From: Golubevia sp. BC0850
Lineage: Eukaryota > Basidiomycota > Exobasidiomycetes > Golubeviales > Golubeviaceae
Assembly: GCA_012976225.1 (NCBI GenBank)
Contig: JAAVVG010000001.1
Location: 1,488,001-1,552,000 of the forward strand
Direction: 5' to 3'
DNA: 64,000 nucleotides
Of the stretch, positions 58,923-64,000 are shown one piece after another (the first letter of the stretch is position 1; each line of letters starts with the position of its first letter). Under the pieces are notes generated by a model. That model searched no databases. It worked only from the letters and a program-made list of their open reading frames with translations, and had not been told where the DNA came from. The position numbers were made by a program, and so were the translations under genes.

Positions 58923-59220
58923 ACTGGAGTAGAGAGGGAAGGGAGAGAGTGAGGGGTTGAGAAGGAGGACCGCTTCTTGTGCTTTCGATTCTCTGATTCT
59001 GTTTCCGTGTTTTGAAATTTCTGGAAACCTAAATACCCATTGCTGAATACCTGTTGACAATTCACATTGCGATTGGTATCATTTGTTGACATCTGGTGTC
59101 GCATGTGATCAACGCGTGTTAGAACAGTTGAGAGGGCAGAGCTTCCGAACCAACACTCCTCAGCCTCACTCCTTCTCCTTCTTCTTCTTTCTTTTTCATT
59201 CTTCTTCTCCTTCTTTAAGG
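58923..59220. other. spacer, nothing recognised
   Basis: Short spacer between two plus-strand genes with a CT-rich tract (TTCTCCTTCTTC) just before the kinesin start. Confidence 0.4.
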
Positions 59221-62200
59221 ATGGATATCTCATCAACCGATTTCCCACCTGCCTCACCTGATTCAAGCTACGTCAAACTTCAAACATCACCTTCTCGAAA
59301 GAACTTGGATGAACAAATTTGTTCAGGATTAGGTCAAACTTCTGTTCGGGTTAGAAAGATAAGTAACAGGAGTAGTCCAAGAAGAGAAAGGGAAAGGGAT
59401 TACAGTTTTAATAGTAATGGATCCATTAGGATAGCCAGTGGTGGTGGTACAATCCGAAGAAAGGATGGTGGGTTCATGCCAACTCCAAGAAGAGGTACAA
59501 CAGGTTTATCTCCTAACAAATCTGGTAATATCACTTTCAGAACTTCAGGTAGCAGTAGTAATCCTGAAGAATTGCAAGGGAACGATGCAGAGGAAGAGTT
59601 GAAGGAGAATTTCAACCTGCCAATCAGAGGTTACAATCACGATCCGACTCAATCGTCTGAATCTCCTGTGAGGTCAAATCAAATTCAGGTCGATAATTCA
59701 GTGAATGAGTCGAATTTGAGAAGGTCCACAAGGAATCAATCAAAGACAACTTCTTCTACTCCTCCTCCTCCATCCAACAACACTCTTCTCCCCACTTCTT
59801 TCACTCCAACTACTTCCCCTACAAGAACTCATCATACATCTCAACAACAACAAACATCAAATTCACCAATCAAACTAAAGGCGAAATTAACAGATGGAGT
59901 TTCAAAGCCAAAGTCCAAAAACAAGAAATCTCCTGCTTTCAATCAAAATGGATCTTATTCAAGTTCAACCGCCTCTCATTCCAACTCTGAATTGCAAGCG
60001 AGTTTGGGTAGAGGATTAGGGATTAGTATGGGATTGAAAAGAGCTATGAAATCAAGAGAGGAAGAGGAGACTTTGAGAGAATTGCAGGTGAATGAGATGG
60101 ATAGGGAAATATTGGAATACGAGTTGGAGGACAGCTCCTTCGTCTTTCAGGATGGGAATCAGACGAGTCAAGATGGGAGTTGGAATCAAGAGGGACAAGG
60201 TGGAGAGATGGAGCAGGAGAGTGTGAAAGTTCACGTAAGGTGAGTTGCTGCTTTGGTCTTTCTCTGGTAGATCGGACAAGAGATGAAGATGAGAAGATCT
60301 GGGATGATGGAAGAGATCCAGAAAGCCTTTCAATAAAATGAAGAAACCTGGAGTCTGTCACCTAGGATTTTACCCTGACCTCTTCATCCATCCTTAACCC
60401 TCAGACTTCGACCTCCCAAACCTGGCGAGAAATCAGCCTGGATCCCTTCAATACCATCCTCGACTCTCACCTTAGATCCAGCTCTAGCACAACTCCGAGT
60501 TCAACCAGGAGTGGGTTTACCTCACAAAGTCGATGGAATCTTGACTGGATCGGACAACGCTCCTGTCTATCGATCAGTAGGAAGACCCCTTGTGAAGTCT
60601 GCTTTGGAAGGTTACGATGCAGTCATTTTTGCCTATGGTCAGACCGCCAGTGGTGAGTGAAACTTCATACCGAGAGGGGAGGCTGTTCAAGATCTGACGT
60701 TCTCTCCCTTCCGCGTCTTTAGGAAAAACCTACACCCTAGGATCAAGTGACAGCATAGAAGATGGAATCATTCAGAAATCGATCAAAGACATTTTCAGAG
60801 GTATCAAACAATCTTCGAATTCAAGGGAATGGCTTTTGAGATGTTCGTATTTAGAACTCTTCAATGAGAAAGTCTTAGATCTCTTAGAACCTTCAAACAA
60901 ACCTCAAATCAGAGATGATAGTAAAGGGAAAGGTAAAGGAGGTAAAGGAATCTTTGTAGCTCCTTTACAAGAAGAAATCGTAGTCAACGAGAAGCAAATT
61001 CAAGAATTATTGAAAAGAGGTCAGCTTAATAGACATGTTGGGGAAACTGATTGGAATGCAAGAAGTAGTAGATCTCATACTTGTTTCAAATTGACTATTG
61101 AAAGTTGGGAGAGAGATGGGAACTCAAGTTCTGGAGAATTTGAGGAAAGTAAAGGTTCTTCAAGAGTTGGAAAAAAGATTAGAGTTTCAGAATTGAGTTT
61201 AATTGATTTAGCTGGATCTGAGAAATACGTCTCTCAAGGTTCGGACAGAAGAACTGAAGGCTCTCACATCAACAAATCTTTGTTGACTCTGGCCAAGGTG
61301 ATTTTCGCTTTATCTGAGAAAAGTCAGGGTAATGGAAATGGTGCTTCTTCAATTCATATTCCATTTCGAGATTCGAAATTGACCAGAATCTTACAAAATT
61401 CTCTTTCCGGAAATTCTAAAGTCGGGGTGGTTTGTACGATTAATCCAAATCCAAATGCCATAGACGAAAGTCTAAGTACCCTGAATTTCGCTAAAAGGGT
61501 CAAGAAAGTTAGTTTAAATGCAAAGAAGAATGAAATCGATGGTTGGAATGATGGCATGGATGGGTCGGAAGCCAAAGCGCTCTTGATCAGATATAGGAAT
61601 GAGATGGAAGGTTTGAGGGAAATGGTCAGGAGGTTGCAGAGAGGGGCAGGTGAAGCTGGGAATGTTACGCCAAGAGAGAATAGAGGTCATCCAGTTGAGG
61701 TGGATGACGAAAGGATCAAGGAGCTCAAGAAACGATTGGAAATCATCGAAAATCTTGTGGTCAGAGGTGGCGGTGAGGATGAGGGAGAAGAAAGTGATCA
61801 AGACGATGATGAACAGCGGGTGAGTCTTTCGTTTTGATTTTCTCCACTATCTGCCTCTCATGTGCAAAGAGAAGCTTACCCTTTCCGCCCGCCCCTTGAT
61901 CAAATTTCACTCAAATCAGTCGACCCGATCTAGCAAACCAACTCCTGCACTCTCTCAAATCGCCTCTCCCGCTCTAAGTTCTACCTCAACAGCTACTCCA
62001 ATAGTAGGTCCCATCTCCACTTTCATCTCTCTACCTTCTTACGTTCTTCAGGAAAAGCTCTACTCCTCTCAACTCGAAATCACTACTTTGAAAAAGAAGC
62101 TCTCTACAAGACCTTCACTGTCTGCAACGGAATTTCATCATCAAGAAGATCAAGAGAAAAGGAACCTTGCTCAATTGAAATTAATTACGAAACTTCAAAA

Positions 62201-62875
62201 TCAAGTGAGAGAGTTGGAAATGGTTTGTGAAGCTCAGACTACGGAAGCTCCTCAGAAGATTAGGGAAGATGTGGAAAGAGAATGGAGTGACAAAGTTCAA
62301 GGTTTGGAGCAAAGATTGCAGGAAAGAGAGGGGTTCTTGAAAGGATTGGATGAGGAGGTGAAAAGATTGAGAAGGGTGAGTCTTTTCTGAGAAAGGTGTG
62401 TGATTTCCATTCGAATTAAGACTGACCTTGCTTTTGTTTTCCTCACCCCTGGACACCAAAGGCGAATCAACAATTGATCCGACTAGCCCATGCTCAAACT
62501 TCTGATATGGTCAACTCTCTTCAAAAACCCAACTTCAATCAAAATGACGATCCAAATGCCAGCCAAGCCTTCTCTCGATCTGCTTTTTTTTCCTCACCTT
62601 CTAAGTTTTCTACTGGAAGTAGACCTTCTTCTGTGATTGGAACTTCTAGATTCACTCAACTCAACTCTTCAAATACTAGAAACCCATCTCTACTGTCATT
62701 CAACTCGCCAGTCAGAAATCCAACCTCCATCGCCAGTCCGAAATCTTCACCCAAAATTCCCAACACTTCGACTGCAAGTCCCGCCAATCCTAGTACCACT
62801 ACTAGACCTTCAAGGTTCAGGCCGAGAAGATCTGTTTCTCAAGATGTTGGGATCTCGAGAAGAAATGGGATGTGA
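59221..62875 (+). CDS. kinesin-7-like motor (KIP2/CENP-E group)
   Basis: A plus-end microtubule motor. The start at 59221 (MDISSTDFPPASPDS) follows an upstream frame that was not used. The N-terminal 340 residues are disordered, Ser/Pro/Asn-rich. The motor begins LRPPKPGEKSAWIP and has FAYGQTASGKTYT (P-loop), CSYLELFNEKVLDLLEP, NARSSRSHTCF (switch I), LSLIDLAGSEK (switch II), HINKSLLTLAKVI and HIPFRDSKLTRILQNSLSG, VVCTINPNPNAIDESLSTLN. A coiled-coil neck and stalk follow (ELKKRLEIIENLV, KLITKLQNQVRELE). The tail is Ser-rich and basic. The N-terminal extension and neck resemble fungal Kip2/Tea2. About six exons; the stop is at 62873-62875. Confidence 0.88.
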
Positions 62876-63588
62876 GAGTCCACTTCATTTTTCTGTTTCA
62901 CTCTGCTAAATCTTTTGCTTTCTTTCATTCATCTCAAACTATTGCGTACTTCACCTCACCCGCCAAATAAATGCGGACACCCTCGCCTCCGTCTTTTTGA
63001 AGAGCTGTCTAAATGTTTGGCCCCAAAAGTTCGACGAAACATTGCTTACTCTGATGTTTCGATGGAGGCAAACTTTGACTACTGACTTCTGGCCAACGAT
63101 CCTCTATGGAAGTCACATATGTTGTTTGCAGGACGATGAGATGATCCAATGAGGGAAGCCCTTTTTAGAAGAGAGGAATGGGTGCAATCTCTCAGCTTCG
63201 GAGCTCCATTTTCATTGGGTTCGCTGGGATCTCGTGTGTTTTCTCTCGAAGGCATCATCGCGCCGTCATAGATTTGCCCTCCCCCTCAAAATAGGGGTTC
63301 TTTCTTCAAGAGGTTCAATCTCCTCCTCAAGACAGGACCTTTCTGGTTCAGCCTTCAGTTCAAAATTCAGCTTTCAAAGGAACTCTCGGAGGAATTGGAT
63401 CAAATTTGTCTCCATAACACAATTGAGAATGGAGGAGAAAAGTCTCTCCATTCAAAGGAGTTTGCTTCTTTCCTCCCTCTCCCCCATTTTTTTCGAAAGG
63501 TACTTAAACAGCAGAGAAATGACTCCCTTCTAAAATCCCCACATTTCTCCCTCTTCTTCTCCTTTTCCATCCCTAACCCACCTTCGTC
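62876..63588. other. promoter region of the beta-glucosidase
   Basis: A 713-bp spacer with no supported gene. A CT-rich tract runs up to the start codon (63540-63580). Confidence 0.4.
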
Positions 63589-64000
63589 ATGGGTTTCAAA
63601 CTCTCCCTCCTTCAAGTAACTGCTTTGATTGGTACCATTCTGTTCGCATCTCAAGCTGTAGCCGCACCTTTTGACGATGTCGTCTCCCAACCTTTCCTCC
63701 CAAGAGAAAATGACGCCTTCAATTACACCCATACCTTGACAACAGGAGGAACCTGGACTTCTGGTTTTGCCAAGGCTAAAGCTCTGGTTGATCAAATGAC
63801 TATGGAAGAGAAGGTCAACGTCACTACAGGTTACACTGGGAAATGCGTAGGCTTTTCAGGCGAGGTGAGTGAAACCAGGGGCTGTGACTTTCTCTCTTTC
63901 TCCTCCTTCCAACATCGGAACTGACCTTCCTTTTTTGTTCAACCTCTTTCAGGTTCCAAGACTTGGGCTTCGTGGAATCTGTCTTCAAGACGGACCTTTG
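63589..64000 (+). CDS. GH3 beta-glucosidase, N-terminal part (cut by window end)
   Basis: The signal peptide (MGFKLSLLQVTALIGTILFA) is followed by WTSGFAKAKALVDQMTMEEK and VNVTTGYTGKCVGFSGE. After an intron (63865-63952) VPRLGLRGICLQDGPL follows. This is the start of a secreted GH3 beta-glucosidase, which removes glucose from cellobiose and related glucosides. Exons 63589-63864 and 63953 onward join in phase 0. The gene continues beyond the window, so the catalytic Asp (SDW motif) is not in view. Confidence 0.88.

Overview
The window looks like nuclear DNA of a fungus, most likely a basidiomycete. Genes lie on both strands with short spacers. Almost every gene is broken up by short GT-AG introns of roughly 45-130 nt (typical donors GTGAGT or GTAAGT), and the gene set is fungal: MDV1, ERF4, KTI12, TAN1, UBP8, CSN7, a steryl ester hydrolase-like lipase and a NiCoT transporter. 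I cannot fix the order from sequence alone; Pucciniomycotina is only a guess. No rRNA, CRISPR array, intact transposon or virus-derived element was seen.

Layout. 1-2.4 kb: an intron-bearing tRNA-Asp and otherwise apparently non-coding DNA. 2.4-11.2 kb: a PUB-domain gene head-to-head with KTI12, an unrecognised acidic/Ser-rich nuclear-type protein, a DUF2306 membrane protein and a 55-residue intron-containing micro-gene. 12-30 kb: an unusual region in which three nearly identical copies of an F-box-like multi-exon gene (about 12.2-13.7, 19.0-20.8 and 28.0-29.8 kb) alternate with housekeeping genes: CSN7 and MDV1 between copies 1 and 2; TAN1, UBP8 and ERF4 between copies 2 and 3; CTP1 after copy 3. 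30-41.5 kb: citrate carrier, a decayed coiled-coil gene, a FUN14 protein, an MFS transporter with two microexons, and the lipase. 42-50 kb: a MOV10/SDE3-like RNA helicase, a nickel/cobalt transporter, and a DNA polymerase X-family protein whose catalytic carboxylates appear to be replaced. 50-64 kb: a four-span membrane protein, a GPI-anchored PLC-like phosphodiesterase, a zinc alcohol dehydrogenase, a six-hairpin glycosidase-like protein, a kinesin, and the start of a GH3 beta-glucosidase cut by the window end.

How the genes relate. There are no operons. The shared theme is divergent pairs with very short spacers (PUB/KTI12 147 bp; NiCoT/PolX 108 bp; F-box copies with CSN7, MDV1 and CTP1, about 105-115 bp each), which suggests bidirectional promoters. 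KTI12 (Elongator) and TAN1 (ac4C) both act in tRNA modification. CSN7 (COP9 signalosome) regulates the cullin-RING ligases that F-box proteins join, so its pairing with an F-box-like gene is suggestive but unproven.

The most interesting signal is the mosaic structure of the three F-box-like copies. Copy 2 shares its 5' flank only with copy 3 and its 3' exon only with copy 1, with no length differences over 1.3-1.5 kb. Copies 1 and 2 carry a one-base frame change relative to copy 3, and each copy starts just beside the start of a divergent conserved gene. This points to very recent DNA-level duplication or gene conversion.
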